64,000 bases of DNA from Clavelina lepadiformis (lineage: Eukaryota; Chordata; Ascidiacea; Aplousobranchia; Clavelinidae). The notes below the pieces were generated by a model. The model was not told the DNA's origin. It searched no databases and was given only the letters and a program-made list of their open reading frames with translations. Made by a program: the position numbers and the translations under genes. Positions 51,926 through 64,000 of the stretch are shown here, one piece after another. The DNA lies in NCBI RefSeq assembly GCF_947623445.1, contig NC_135246.1, positions 15,855,856 to 15,919,855 on the forward strand. The letters run 5' to 3'. Positions within the stretch are counted from its first letter, which is position 1, and each line of letters begins with the position of its first letter.

Positions 51926-52617
51926 CATGGCATAAAACCGTGATGTTAGTGGGTTTAGTATATTTACATTGTTTGTTTGTTGCTTTGTACGGTAAACATG
52001 TGAATGGCATATGGCACAACACAAGTGAAGGTATTTTTCTGTTTTGCTATAGTCATTATGCAACGATATAAAGTGTATGCTTTGTTTAATTGTAGAAACT
52101 TATTGTTTATTTCTCTGAAGTTTTATCTGGCGAAAGTAGAGTAGCATACTTGGCTACTTATACTCTATTCTACACTTTCTGTTGTTCTAGCTTTTCTTTA
52201 TTGAATATATATTGTTCCATTTTTTCATCGAGGATCAGTTTTTCATTTTATTAGGATTAATGAGTTTATTTATAGTCTTGTGGTTAGACACCACTTGTGT
52301 GCACGTAAAAGATTTTTTCCAAAACCACTACTTTGTTTTCAGCAACATTCAGAAAAGGTTTCTTAATTGTTTGAAACTGGTTTTGCTGATGTTGTCACTG
52401 TCAGACAGTAAAAGTGCCCCGCGTATATTTTCCTTTTTTGCTTACTTAAATTTTACGATTGCATGTGATTTATTTTTAAATTTGTATTTTCTGCGCAGGT
52501 GTAAGCTTAGTAGATGCGAAATACTTTTTAGTAAAGTTATTTGCTATTAATTAGACTGCTTATTATCAAGACTTACAGTGTTGGTGGCCTTCAGTAGTAG
52601 TAGGTTTGTCTACAACA

Positions 52618-55600
52618 ATGGATGGAGATGTAATTGTTACAGTTCGAATGCTCATGGTTGGAAAAGAAATCGGTGGCATTATTGGAAAGGTTTGTAGGTT
52701 TACTGATATTAGTAATCTGTTGTTCTGCGCATATTTTTGTGTCACTTTGGTCACAGCACCTTTTGCGATACTGCTTTGTTTATACCATGTATAGGTCACC
52801 ATGGATTAATTAATTAATTATTCTTAGGGTTTATTTGGCAAAAGGTTTCGATTCAGTGGCCATTTTGACTATCGTACTGCTGTTATCATTATTAGCTTTT
52901 ATTACTTATTTTATTATTGCAAATAATATAAGATATTATCTTAAACAGTAAAGATAGACAAGATGTAAATATGTCATTGACTAGAATTCTAGATATAAAT
53001 TAGTAATGCCCAATCTTGGGTGTTGGTTTGTTTTATGTATCAGTGGAGGGTCTCGTTGCTTTTGTTGTGTTATTCGTAAATGGCAATTTGTAGGGAGGAG
53101 CAAATGTTGCTGCTTTCCGTGAAGAAAGCGGGGCTCGAATTACAATTTCTACAGCACAGTCGTCACCAGAAAGAATTGTTACAATCACTGGAGGACAATC
53201 TCAAATACATAAAGCTTGCAAAATGATTTCGGAGAAAATGGACAAGGTAGGGTTTTGAGCGTGACACAATTAACCCACAGTCGTGCCCTAAGCCCTGTGT
53301 TCTGACAATTAATCGGGATATCTTTATGAAGGATGTCAATGCGGGTCTGTCTAGTGGTGCCACAAATAAAGTGCCCGTAACAATTCGGCTTATTGTACCT
53401 GCTAGTCAGTGTGGATCGATTATTGGCAAGGGAGGTGTGAAGATTAAAGAAATTCGAGATGTGAGCGCTTATAACCTGCATATCAAAAAAAAAATTTTTT
53501 TTTCTTGAAGTTACTTTGGAACACATTTTACTTCAGGGTTACCCAGACTAAGCTGTAGTAGTTATGCCTTTTTTATTATAGTCTACAGGGTGCTCCATCC
53601 AGGTCCAGTCTGAAATGCTTCCAAATTCTTCAGAACGAACAGTTACACTAAGTGGAGCACCAACGACAATTATCCATTGTATTGATATGCTGATAGATGT
53701 AATGATTCAGGTAATAAAAATTAGCAAATAATTTCTAATAAATTAATTGAAAAAACTTTTGACGTTGTGGGATGCCTTTTTGATTGATTTCTTTGATGTT
53801 TGACTGAATCTGCTTTTGCTATACTGACACCAAGGCTCTAAATGTTACTTCGTCATTGTTACAGTATCCAGCAAAAACAGCTACTGTGCCATACAAACCG
53901 CAAGGTGGCAATACACCTATTATATTTCACCACGGCCAAGCCTATGTGCTACAAGGACAATATGCAATTCCTGGCTCAGATGTTAGTATGGCTCTGCTAC
54001 CCTACATGTAAAAATAGAAGCATTTTCAAAAACGTTTTGTTTTGTGCGTTTTCAGGTGGGAAAAGTAACCAAACCAAACACTCACCAAAGGATTTCTACT
54101 CCTCATGATTGTACATCTCCCATCTTTGATGATGAGCCCTCCTCATCAACAACCTCATCTTCGGCATGTGATGAAAATAGACCGATGATGAACCTCCCCG
54201 TGAGACTGGTGAATGCAGCCACCCAGGAAATCACAGTTGGCAATGATGTAAATGCTTTTAGACATTTCATTTCAGAATCTCAAAAGACAATTTATATTTT
54301 GTAATTTATATGCCAGGTTGCACAAACATCACGTTGAGCTTATTACATTCAGTTCTGAACTGTGTTGGGTGCAAAATGATTTTATCATTTCATTTAATCC
54401 TTCGCAGATGATGGGTTGCATTATCGGCAAAGGCGGTTCAAGGATCAATGAAATTCGATCCCTCTCCGGAGCACAAATAAAGATAAGTCAAGGCATTAAA
54501 GAAGAGCGTATTGAGGAGTCCGAAGAAGGCAGTGATGCTCCTTTGGTGCCACCTCAAGAGCGGAAAATTATTATCAGTGGAACGCCGGAAGAGATTAGCC
54601 TAGCATCGTATCTCATAAATCTCAGGCAAGTGTTTATCTAACAGTTGAAATTGCATGCTAAATAATTGTCACTGTTATGTATAGTATTGTTATAGTTGTG
54701 TAAGTTTAGACCTACATACAGCTTCATGTTGAATTACACAACTTTTATTGTACGCCACATCGTAAATTTAGAATATATGATGCTTGATGAAGTCTTTTGA
54801 AAAGGTTTTGCTTGAGAGTTAGCATATATGGAGAATACAAAAGACATAATTTATGACGAATCCTGCCACTATCTTGCAAGGAAGTATCCGAAAACAAGAT
54901 AAAAAGATTCCCTTCAACTCTGGATCGTGATGAAACAGCCTTCCACCTGCGCTGGCACATTCACGTGCCTGTTTCAAGGAAAATACTCTTCAAGAAATTT
55001 GGTGAACTTTTCAATTGTGTCTTCTTTTCTCAATCTTACTTCATCCTAACTGAGCCTGAATCTTCCACCTCAAACAACACACTTCAGCAAACCCACACAC
55101 GGAACACCTTATTTTCCCAAGAAGAACAAACTTCCTATCAGAGATACCTAGTGATATCCATAACTTTTGGTATACTGGTATCTTTTCCATGTACTCAACC
55201 TATAGAAGATCTTTCCACAAACCATATCCTCAATATATTACCGTGTGTGTTAAGAAATTCCCTCTGAAGTCAGTATTCAAACCTCAACCAGATATCAAGA
55301 TGTTCTGGTAACCTGTGACACCAACTTTTGAACCTTTGGTTTTACCTGTTTGCAACCGTTATCCGTGACCTGGCATTGTAATTCGAACCACACCTGACCC
55401 AGTCAATTTCACACAGAACCCAGATATATTGTTGTTTTGTACAGTGAAAGTTCATTAACTAGAAGGGATCATTTAATAACTTTGAATTACCTAATGTCGG
55501 TAAAGTGCGTAGTTAACGAGTTTTCCCTGTACAGTGTTATTATTATTTTGATCTACACATGCAATATGATTAGATTACAGTGAATAGAATATAACAAGGT

Positions 55601-56110
55601 TTGTGGTTTCTACAAATGCAAACCTGACGTTGCTTTAAAATCTTCTATTCGCATTACAGTGGACAAAACTTACATTGCATAGTGTAGTTAGTAATTATAT
55701 CTTCATTTTTGTGCAGTGTACAAATGTTCTCCAACCCCGAAGCAAAATCAGCTGCATTTCAGAATTCTCATCGATCGACCCAACCGCGTTTAACTGACAT
55801 GTTTGGTGGGCCGACCAGCCTATTGGGTCAGCCACCATTTGGAGTCGGGGGGTTACTCGGTGGAGTCATGGCCCCGGGTGCGTTTGGAGCTGCGATGATG
55901 TCTGCCCGGCGTTCACTTTTATCATCATCCTCATCACGATACAGGGGCAGTGGGAGCAGTTATCGTGGCAGCAGAGGAAGAAAGATCAATTCAACAACAT
56001 CGTTATCTGAGGTGGACTTTACCGCTGACGTTGATATCTGTGGAGGTGATACGTCACCGAATGGGAAAGATAAGCGAAAGATAAAGCGTGAAAAGTTTCA
56101 GCCGTATTAG
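52618..56110 (+). CDS. PCBP: Poly(rC)-binding protein (PCBP/hnRNP-E, three KH domains)
   Basis: Eight exons, 52618-52689, 53094-53246, 53332-53460, 53582-53710, 53865-53981, 54056-54247, 54408-54625 and 55717-56110, join to about 467 residues. KH1 starts VTVRMLMVGKEIGGIIGK and is split by an intron exactly at the GxxG loop. KH2 contains RLIVPASQCGSIIGKGGVKI. KH3 contains MMGCIIGKGGSRINEIR. The linker keeps the family motif GQYAIP. KH3 ends YLINL, then SVQMF, followed by a 125-residue C-terminal extension with Gly-rich, Ser-run and RGS/RGRK patches. Role: binds C-rich single-stranded RNA/DNA to control mRNA stability, splicing and translation. The last intron starts with GC (gcaagt at 54626); reading through it gives a short alternative end RQVFI and stop at 54641. 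Which of PCBP1-4 it corresponds to is likely pre-duplication. Confidence 0.92.
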
Positions 56111-56439
56111 CTGAGTCATGCATTTGCGTTGTTATTTTATTGCAAAACGCCACTTTGAACGAAACGGTTGTACAACGTTGTGAACAGGATTTGCATGTTA
56201 CAACTAAGATAAACCAAAATAGTGTTACCGGGGAAAGCTAACTGACAAGATACTGTGTCGAGATACTCCGAAAGAAACAGGTGACATGTACCCATGCAGC
56301 TGCCTAACTCGGAAAAAACTTCACTTCAGTACTATAGGTAGGAAGTTGTATATAAGCACCAGTAAAAAGAGGCAACAAGGGCGAGAAATACACAAAGCCG
56401 AAACTGTACATGTTTTAGCTGTATAGTAAATATTTTAGC

Positions 56440-59400
56440 TCAACAGTTTGCGCACTCGTCAAAGCATGGATGTGTGTAACCTTCACTACTGCCAGAGTTG
56501 TCGCGATTCTGAGATGAATGTTCGGTGTCACTATCATCGTCCTCAGAATTTTCTGCAGTAAGATAACAAATCATGTACACGGGAGGAAGAGTTGCTTGGT
56601 TTCTTAATTTTCGCGCTTACCTACGCAATCGAAGTCTTCCAAAGATTTATCACGTTCCTAAATGGTACAACAATTAAACAAAAATCTAGGCATATCGGCA
56701 CTTGTTAGGTAGACTAAAGTAAGAAGAAATCATATCTGAAGAGGCTGTCGAACACCTAAAGGCAAGATCCCTATGATTTTGTTGGACTCTTACGTAACGC
56801 TTTGGAAAACCTGTTATGAACAATCAGAAGACAGCAGGGTTGGTGTTGTTTACTAGTCTGGGAATTACCTTAGCAGTTGGCGTGCATGAATGTCCTAGGT
56901 CGCGTGCAGAATTAGCTAAAAATTGGCATGAAAGTAGCTAAAATTGGGCTAAAAATTCTACTGTCGATTTTGTAACTCTGTTAAAAAAGATTGAATCATA
57001 GATTTTTGATGGCATTTTAAGGAGTGATAGTCCAAAGTGTCATGTAAAATTGCAGTTGCATGGTGGGTTTTTCGAGTAATTAGTCTTTTAATAAATTCTC
57101 TGTAGGCCTATACAAAAAAAACAAGATTTAAGACATTTTTTGGTATTTGACGACGGATCAAGACTAAGTGGTTGTGTGAAAACTTAACGACCAACTTTAA
57201 ACATTTCTGGTCGGTTACAAAAATATTTTGTAACATGTGCAGTTACGGCAAATCTACACTTTGCAACTGACCTGACAGTTTTCTGTTTTTCCCAACGGAG
57301 TTGATTCCAGAGTCTTTGCCATACTCGTGTAAGGCGCACATCCCTGGCCAGCATCTGAAAGTAACAGAGCAGTGCTTTCATGTTTGTTGAAAGATGTACA
57401 GCAAAGTTCAAGACAAGTTCCACATGAAATACTACTTACTATTGCCTTCTAAATTTAACCGGTCAGGTATTCCGTCGCTATATCCACGAGGTGGCCCCTG
57501 GTAGGATATAACATAAGCTGGTGTGTATCGAAAGACAAGTTTATTATATATGAATATAAATTGCTGATATCAAAAGGTAACACATATGTATTTTTTAATA
57601 AGAACTGTGGTACGCCGAAACACTCCAAATTCCGTTAATAAGAACCTTTGTTAAATGTTTTTTGGCAAATGTGTTCAATTATTTTTGGATTCCATTGGCG
57701 AAACTAATCTGCGTTCTCAAAGTTATCCGACTTATTGACATCTTGATATTTTTCAACCCCATATCCCTTAGGTGCGGTGGCATTGTTCCGGTATAGGCTT
57801 AGATGGTAAATGTACTGCTTATTTACATTTTTTCTGTACACACCAACTTTCTCAAGAAAACGTAGCTCGTTTCCAGTTTTTTATTTTGAGTTGCAGCCTT
57901 TTTAGTTTTTTTTAAGCTAACGAATGCACTACTTATGTTCTATGCTTGTATGTTGTTGGTAGCAGCCTGCAATAAATTGTGAACGAAACTTTTTAAAAGA
58001 CTATCGAGTTTAGCTTTCAGCGTCAGATTTACCGGCGTTATTTGTATACGCATAGGCCTACTTACCGCTGAAAGTTTGGGCATGAGTCTGAAAACTTACA
58101 CATTCCTGCGTTGAAATAATACTTTTTGTTAAATTTTGTGGACCACAAACAAAAATGTCTGTAATATCTTTCATTTTTTTCTTTGACATACCATCACAAA
58201 ATTATGAAGCTTAAAAGCAACTTTAAAAGTAATGCACTGCTACCCAGCCCTGCCGCCAATGACATTAATTTGCAACAAACGAATAACAGGGCTTAATCTC
58301 TTAATCAACATAACATGGTCAAAAATAAACTTTGAATTTATGCATTTTTGATTGATTTGTGATCTACATTAATCTACATCTCTATCTACAGCAAGACAAC
58401 CCTTTAGCCTGCAAAATTTTGAGTTCAGAAGGCGTATAAAAGCGTGGCCACAATAGCACCATTGGCAATACAGCCTCAAACGTAAAAACATGCTATAGAC
58501 CTAACCCAAGTGGATAGGTCATCTGAAATTAAATCAAGTTGTTCAGCAACAGTTCGATGAGATAGAATCTTGAAGGTGTCGTCCGATATCTAGATAGAGT
58601 ACAGTTAGGCCTACATTGTCAGAGAAATTGCAAAATTCAACCACGATTTAAATTGGTTTTTGTTGATGTCTTTAAACCAGCTGAAGAAATTCAAGCTATT
58701 ACACTGTCAGTTAAGTTACGTCAGTCGTTTAAAGATGTTTTACAACAGCACTGTGCTAGGCACAAAAGTTATATGTTTACATCTCTGCACACAAATTGTA
58801 TTCGTTTAAAACAATTGTCAGTGCATTTAAAACAACTCCAATATGTTAAAAAGAAAAAATAGCTCACCACACAACGAGCAATAGATGGTGTTGGTGGTGG
58901 TGGAAAGAATTTTTTGAAACTTATTCGATCTTTTATATAAAGTGTGATGGAGACTACGACCGCCGTGGTGACCAATACAGCAACAATAATAACAGGAACT
59001 CCATAACTGCGAAAAACGAAGGGCAAAATTACAAAAATAAAACTATACAATAGCCAAAGCAAATAACAACGTTTAAAGAACGAACATGTTTACCCCGACG
59101 ATTTGTTCACAAAACCCAGAACAGTTTCAGAACAAGGACCTTCACCATCTTGATTTTTGGCTGATATTCTGATGTAATGTCTACCCTCGACTAGGGTCGA
59201 ATTCTTGATACTCTTGCTTATGTGACCCTTCACGTCTTAGACAAATGTAAAAACTCGTTATAGTTTGTGATTGTTCAACGGGAAAACGCTAAAAGCTAAG
59301 AACGCAGCGAACAATAGTTGTTTTACCACAAGTTTATACACACTGTAATATACAGATTTTCTTCTATACTTGGAATGATGTAGTTTTGTATTATGTTTTT

Positions 59401-62400
59401 CCTTCCTCCAGCAGGACTTACATCAAAGCGCTTTACATCATCAGGTTTTGGACACTCCTCTGTAAATTAAAAATCAAAATGAATTTGTAATAAATTAATT
59501 AAAAAATATCCGCCTAATGTTACTTTTGATTCATATTACTGTATTCTTATTTCACTAAAAACATTGTTATTGGTGAAAATACTGGAGCAAATACATTAAT
59601 TATCATAACCTTTATGGTTGTGACGTTTTCTTGATGCAAGCTTAAGGCAATAGGAGCAGAGGCAATCAAATACAACATGACGTCATTAATTCGGTAAACA
59701 GTCACTGTTTCAGCGAGTAATTGAATGTCTGATGTTATGCTCTTATTTGCAAGCCTTGGCAGTTCTATAACAGCTACTATATTAGATGTATACCATCTTT
59801 GAAACAACTCACCAGCACAACTTTCGTAGCCCATCAGCTTTTGTGGGAAGCGCCCACAATTTTCCTTGGTTGAGATATAAACTTGATACTGAATTATGCG
59901 ACCGTGTTGCTGCTGCAGATCTACCGGTTGCCATTCTACAATGCTGGAATCTTTTTTGACGGTTACGTTATTCGGTGATCCGCTAGGTGCTACAGTCAAT
60001 TGAAGATCAAACAGGAATAAACTCTATTCATACTTTACTACAAAAACATTGAGCAAAAATAATTAACATAGCTTACTTGAGGTTTACAAGAATGTTCGAA
60101 ATTACCACCCCCGCCAAGGGGATCATATTTACATGAGTGTTCATTTGTCTACCTTTCTGTTTGCCAAAAAAACCTTGTTTTGTGAGTTTGGTTAAATTAT
60201 GAGGACAGGTCAGCTATGCTACAAGGGAAATGGAATAGTTTTTGGGATTTTGGGACGACACACTGCTAGGCATATACTCAAGCTGTGTTTCCTCGCCTCT
60301 GTCTCTCTACTTACATCTGTGAGAGGCGAGTGAAAAGAGCAGAATTATTGGGGGAGGAAGTAATTATAAGCTGCTTTGGCCAACAAATCTAATGAAGAAG
60401 AAAACAAAAAATTACCACAATTTTGTATACTTGGTCTAAACAGGAACGTATTTGAACGTTATTAGCTGCTTGGTGACGATGTTCGCTTTCACAGTTTCAT
60501 GTTGCTTTTTTGAACTGGAAGGCGTACAAAGTTATTCAGCTGCACAAAAATCCAACGCCGGTAACTCATGCCATATGTACATGTGATGCCAATTAGAAAA
60601 TTTATTGCGCCGTTCCTCCCAACCAAATACAAACAAAATATAGATTTTACAGCTTCAAGGCAATCACTATACAATAGACTTTATCAAATGGTACAAAACC
60701 ACAGCAAAGTGTTCTGTCTGCGTAAAGTATTTCAGCAAACTCAAGTTGATCTGCAGTCCTGTTAGTATTTGTGCATGCCGTCCAACCGAAATTAGTTGTT
60801 TTATAGTAATTGTAAAACCAAATATTAAGCAACTTTTTGCAATACGTTATACATTAAATAATTAGCATCTGTTTGAAACGGGTCATTAAGCAAAAGCAAT
60901 CCATGGTCATTAATAGGTCAAATGCAGAACTTCTTTACTTGAGCATTAATTTTCCAGTACTGGGGTGTACTTGATTATTTTTAAAACACTTGAATTGGTA
61001 TTTGTTTATCAGTTTTTATAGTTGATCTGTTATTGCATATATTAACCTGTCTTAAATATGTTTATTGAACTATAAGCTTAGGCTACAGACAGTACAGTGT
61101 GACCGCCGACCGATCGTCGGTCTAAAGTGTTTTACATCATAATCCTTTTAATAATTATTACTGTGTATAAAAACGCAAGTGTTATGAGTTAGAACGCGAT
61201 GTTCTCCATCGACAGCAAAAATGAATTATTCCGTAATTTCTATGTTACAATGAAGTACTCGAGTACCTATGTTAAGTACTTTGTACTTAAGTGTCCTTTA
61301 GACTAAGTCCTTGTGCTCGAGTAGCATAATCATATTCAGTGCTTGCATACAGCTCTGGTCAACTGGATAAATAGTTTTGAAAAGATCAAAACACACAACA
61401 GTTAACAAGGCTTGTTTGTTCATGTTCATGCAGTTGTCTATTTATCAGCAGCGTGTGATTACTTTCCATTAAACATAGCACTAACCCCAACACGAAAATG
61501 CAATAGTTAGTTTACATACATATCCATACTGTAGTCATAAATCTATATTAATCTAACTCATTGACTACAATGACACAGGGTTCAAAATTAATGCATTTTC
61601 TCTTTTCTGTGTCCTAAAACGGGTAGGTTATGTAAAAGAAAACGATTGGTTGAAAAGTTTGCATAGACATAAATATCTTAATTTTGGCCAGAATTGCTAA
61701 CCCATAATTAAAACTGCATAAATTAGTTTACTGCAGAAAAATCCAAAATCGTTTCATGCTCGTAAATGCAAATAAATTCGCTATGTAGCTTTAATGTTCT
61801 TTAAGAATAGTTTTATTCATTATAATAATTAATTAATATGCTTTTTTTAGAATATTTTTCTCGTCCATTCATCCACAAACATTCCATTGTGATGTAAATT
61901 AAGGTTGGGTTAATCGCCACACACGACTGAATTATGAAAAACGTGGCTGATTTAATTAAAAAGTACGGCCAATAGTCAGTACTTATGTGGAAGCCACTGG
62001 CCACATCTAATGATATCTATGAAGCTACCAAAGAATTCTGTGATTTGAAACACAAACCTTGAGTGCCGAAGATGTAACCATCCGCAGACAACGAAGCAGG
62101 ACCAATGGCTTCATTTGATTTCAGACTGACAGCAAACTGATACGGATTGTGTTTTGTAAAGTTGTAAGAAAGGTTTCCACGAAAGTGATTGCCATAGTAG
62201 CTGTTAATTATTAAGTCCATTACTTTCATAACCACGATATAGTTTACTGTATTGGAATGAAAACCGCAAACTACAAGTTCATTAGAAGAGGTTATTACCC
62301 GTGCAAAATAATCTTGTTTTTATGCGCGTCTTCGTTCGAAAGTTTAACATTAAAGAAGCAAATCTTTGGTACCTGTCAAGTCTTATTGATTTGAACTGCA

Positions 62401-63498
62401 AAGTTGACTCTGTGTCCACAGGTGAATCCTTGGTGTGTTTCGGATATCTTAATAGCAAGGGTGATTCTTCTGCAGGTTTATGCACACTGAAAAATTCATT
62501 ATACATGTTCATTGCCTTTTGATAATTTGATATTAAATACTTGATAGCTGCAGCATAGTGGTAACAACCACAACGAAAGCCTCTTAATAACTCTAGAAAC
62601 GTTGTAAAATCTTGGGGTTTTGTAGCTGGTCATAAATATGTGCGCGCACTGTCTTATACATTGCAATAAACGCCCTGGTTCCAAAGTGTCTGTGAAGAGA
62701 TACATTCTTTGCATACACAACACTCCCTACGTCTACCATCGCCTTGCCGCAGCTTTCTCTGAAATTACACGAGTGAACTTTCTCACACTCCACAGATATT
62801 ACGATAAGCTAACTAGGAGTTAGGCTGCAATAGTTTCACGCTGGGTACCATGAACTTGAATCTACTATCAGAAACTGGAAAACAAAAACATCCTAATACT
62901 ATGCGGCTATTGTTCAATTTACAACAAGCACAGCCAGACCACACAATGCTGCACAAACCGCACTAAGATTTCGGTTGCATTCCTGACCACATGCTTGTTA
63001 ATCCAACAGCGGAAATGTCGGGTTGTTTTGCGGTAATTTTCCATTTCAGTATTTACAACCTTGACATTTCAAATGCTGCAGGCTTTTCTGTGAAACGATC
63101 AAATGCAACGCAACTTCGAACAGGCTATAAAACCAATTCGACACTTACCTCACAGTAAGTGCTCCTTTTTTCAGTGATTTGCTGTGCATGGTCACATTGA
63201 TGGTAATGCTGTCTGATTTCCTACATTATACAAAAGATTTAGGAAGATGACTCTGGTAACTGCGCAGACAATGCAGCAAGTTATTACACATTTAAACATT
63301 TATAAGGTTTTTATGTTTATATTTCTTCTTCAAAACAAAACAAATGGGACTAAAATTCTACACACAGAAAATGCTCAAATAAAAAGTGGTTACTAACCAA
63401 ATATTAACTTGTGAAGGTTGACGTATTAGATTTTCTGTTGGAACCACTCCCTCACCTATTGGCCAGAAAAAGACTACCAATGAATATTGTTCTTCTAT
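56440..63498 (-). pseudogene. Second gp130-like receptor, 3' half (partial; lesions in FnIII exons)
   Basis: Exons matching the left receptor: 63398-63498, 63149-63220, 62787-62864, 62058-62486, 59813-59989, 59340-59459, 59094-59235, 58868-59006, 57440-57497, 57272-57354, 56621-56657 and 56440-56552 (stop at 56440). Upstream exons are beyond the window. Membrane segment, Box1 FFPPPPTPS and all later exons are open with conserved splice sites; one FnIII exon has a clean one-codon deletion. Two lesions relative to the left gene: TAG at 62813-62815 replacing TGT, and one extra A near 62318 shifting the frame of exon 62058-62486. The C-terminus differs: the left ends ...YTTM plus 13 residues, this one ends YTHPCFDECANC. 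Either a recently damaged paralog or a gene with altered exon use. Convergent with PCBP, whose stop is about 330 bp away. Confidence 0.75.
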
Positions 63499-63669
63499 CT
63501 AGAACATAAAAGATGGTTTATGTGAATATAATGCTTAGTGTGCACACAATCGCTTTATTTCCAAATTTTTCGATATTTCCAACATTTTCGAGTAGAATCG
63601 AGCGTTCATACAAAAAAAAAGAAATTCAAAACAAAAGTCAACAGAATTCAAGAAATTCGAAGTCGATCA

Positions 63670-63910
63670 CCCAAGCTACGCAGCCCATTGTTAAAGATAT
63701 GAGGTTCCGTTTAGGTTAGGATAATGGGTAAGCAAAAGGTCGATACAAACTGTTTAGGGTTTAATTGAAGTTATATTTACAGTAAAATAGACGGAAGATT
63801 TGCAGGTTAGGTTTAGATTACTGTGTTATAACATTTAAGGTAGGTTAGGTTAACAAGAAACTATAAAAATTAGCTTCAAACGTACGATTTTTTCGGTGAA
63901 ATAGTGGCAG
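63670..63910 (+). repeat. Dispersed repeat copy D (inside right arm)
   Basis: Counterpart of copy B carried by the inverted duplication: acgcagcccattgttaaaga at the start, gcttcaaacgtacgattttt and tagtggcagccaatc at the end. Not an independent insertion. Confidence 0.7.
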
Positions 63911-64000
63911 CCAATCAAAAATATAGGAATGACGATCTCTATCATCGGATGGAGTAAGACCAAGATCGCATTTAGTTAGGTATGAAAACTATTCGACACC

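Larger units (their letters stand above)
56400..64000 (-). repeat. Right arm of large inverted duplication
   Basis: Reverse-complement counterpart of 40672-48540. It contains receptor exons, introns and the dispersed repeat (63670-63910). Spacer between arms is about 7.9 kb and holds ISCA1 and PCBP. The arm is still matching at the last base of the window, so the true breakpoint is outside. Confidence 0.9.

Noticed and set aside
54652..55716. Several open frames in the last PCBP intron
   Set aside because: No KH or other homology. They sit between exons whose phases join perfectly across the GC donor.
51536..56110. ISCA1-PCBP as a trans-spliced operon
   Set aside because: About 690 bp separates the stop and the next ATG, much longer than typical tunicate operon gaps. 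I have no evidence for co-transcription.
1..64000. CRISPR arrays, prokaryotic operons, tRNA or rRNA genes
   Set aside because: No spaced direct repeats, no Shine-Dalgarno-led gene runs and no cloverleaf or rRNA core sequence recognised. The intron-exon structure is eukaryotic.

Overview
This is a eukaryotic nuclear window, AT-rich, with many short introns, consensus GT-AG junctions, a few GC-AG introns and several MITE-like repeats. The gene content (a gp130/LIFR-like class I cytokine receptor, BTB-BACK-kelch, Golgi carbohydrate sulfotransferase, calmodulin-like protein, mitochondrial ISCA1, PCBP/hnRNP-E) points to an invertebrate chordate. My best guess is a tunicate of the Ciona type. That guess is inferred from compactness, base composition and gene style and was not tested by any search.

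Layout. 1-16.3 kb: two minus-strand genes, a four-exon calmodulin-like EF-hand protein with a long basic Ser-rich tail (1129-2878) and a ten-exon BTB-BACK-kelch protein (11174-16248), separated by about 8 kb with no recognisable gene. 17.8-22.4 kb: a seven-exon minus-strand Golgi carbohydrate sulfotransferase (18976-22367), with an extra orphan PAPS-binding exon just downstream of it (about 17812-18208). 22.4-30.9 kb: no gene seen, with a roughly 1 kb AT-rich foldback. 30.95-48.5 kb: a plus-strand receptor gene for which I can chain 29 exons in consistent phase into about 1121 residues: signal peptide, Ig-like domain, cytokine-receptor homology module with C-x9-C-x-W and a WSDFS variant of WSXWS, further FnIII-like domains, one membrane segment and a proline-rich Box1. 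Its introns hold two hAT-type MITEs with 8-bp target duplications and two other inverted-repeat elements. 51.5-56.1 kb: single-exon ISCA1 and an eight-exon PCBP-family gene, both plus strand. 56.4-64.0 kb: a minus-strand copy of the 3' half of the receptor gene.

The main structural feature is a large inverted duplication. Left arm about 40.67-48.54 kb and right arm about 64.0-56.4 kb share receptor exons, introns and a dispersed repeat, and the right arm runs off the window. The two receptor genes are convergent and flank ISCA1 and PCBP. The right copy keeps its membrane, Box1 and tail exons in frame, but as I model it carries one nonsense codon and one frameshift in the FnIII region. It is therefore either a decaying paralog or uses different exons there.

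The genes do not form a single pathway. The receptor pair is the unit of most interest: its Box1 and YxxM tail motifs suggest JAK-coupled signalling, and its two copies diverge most at the extreme C-terminus.
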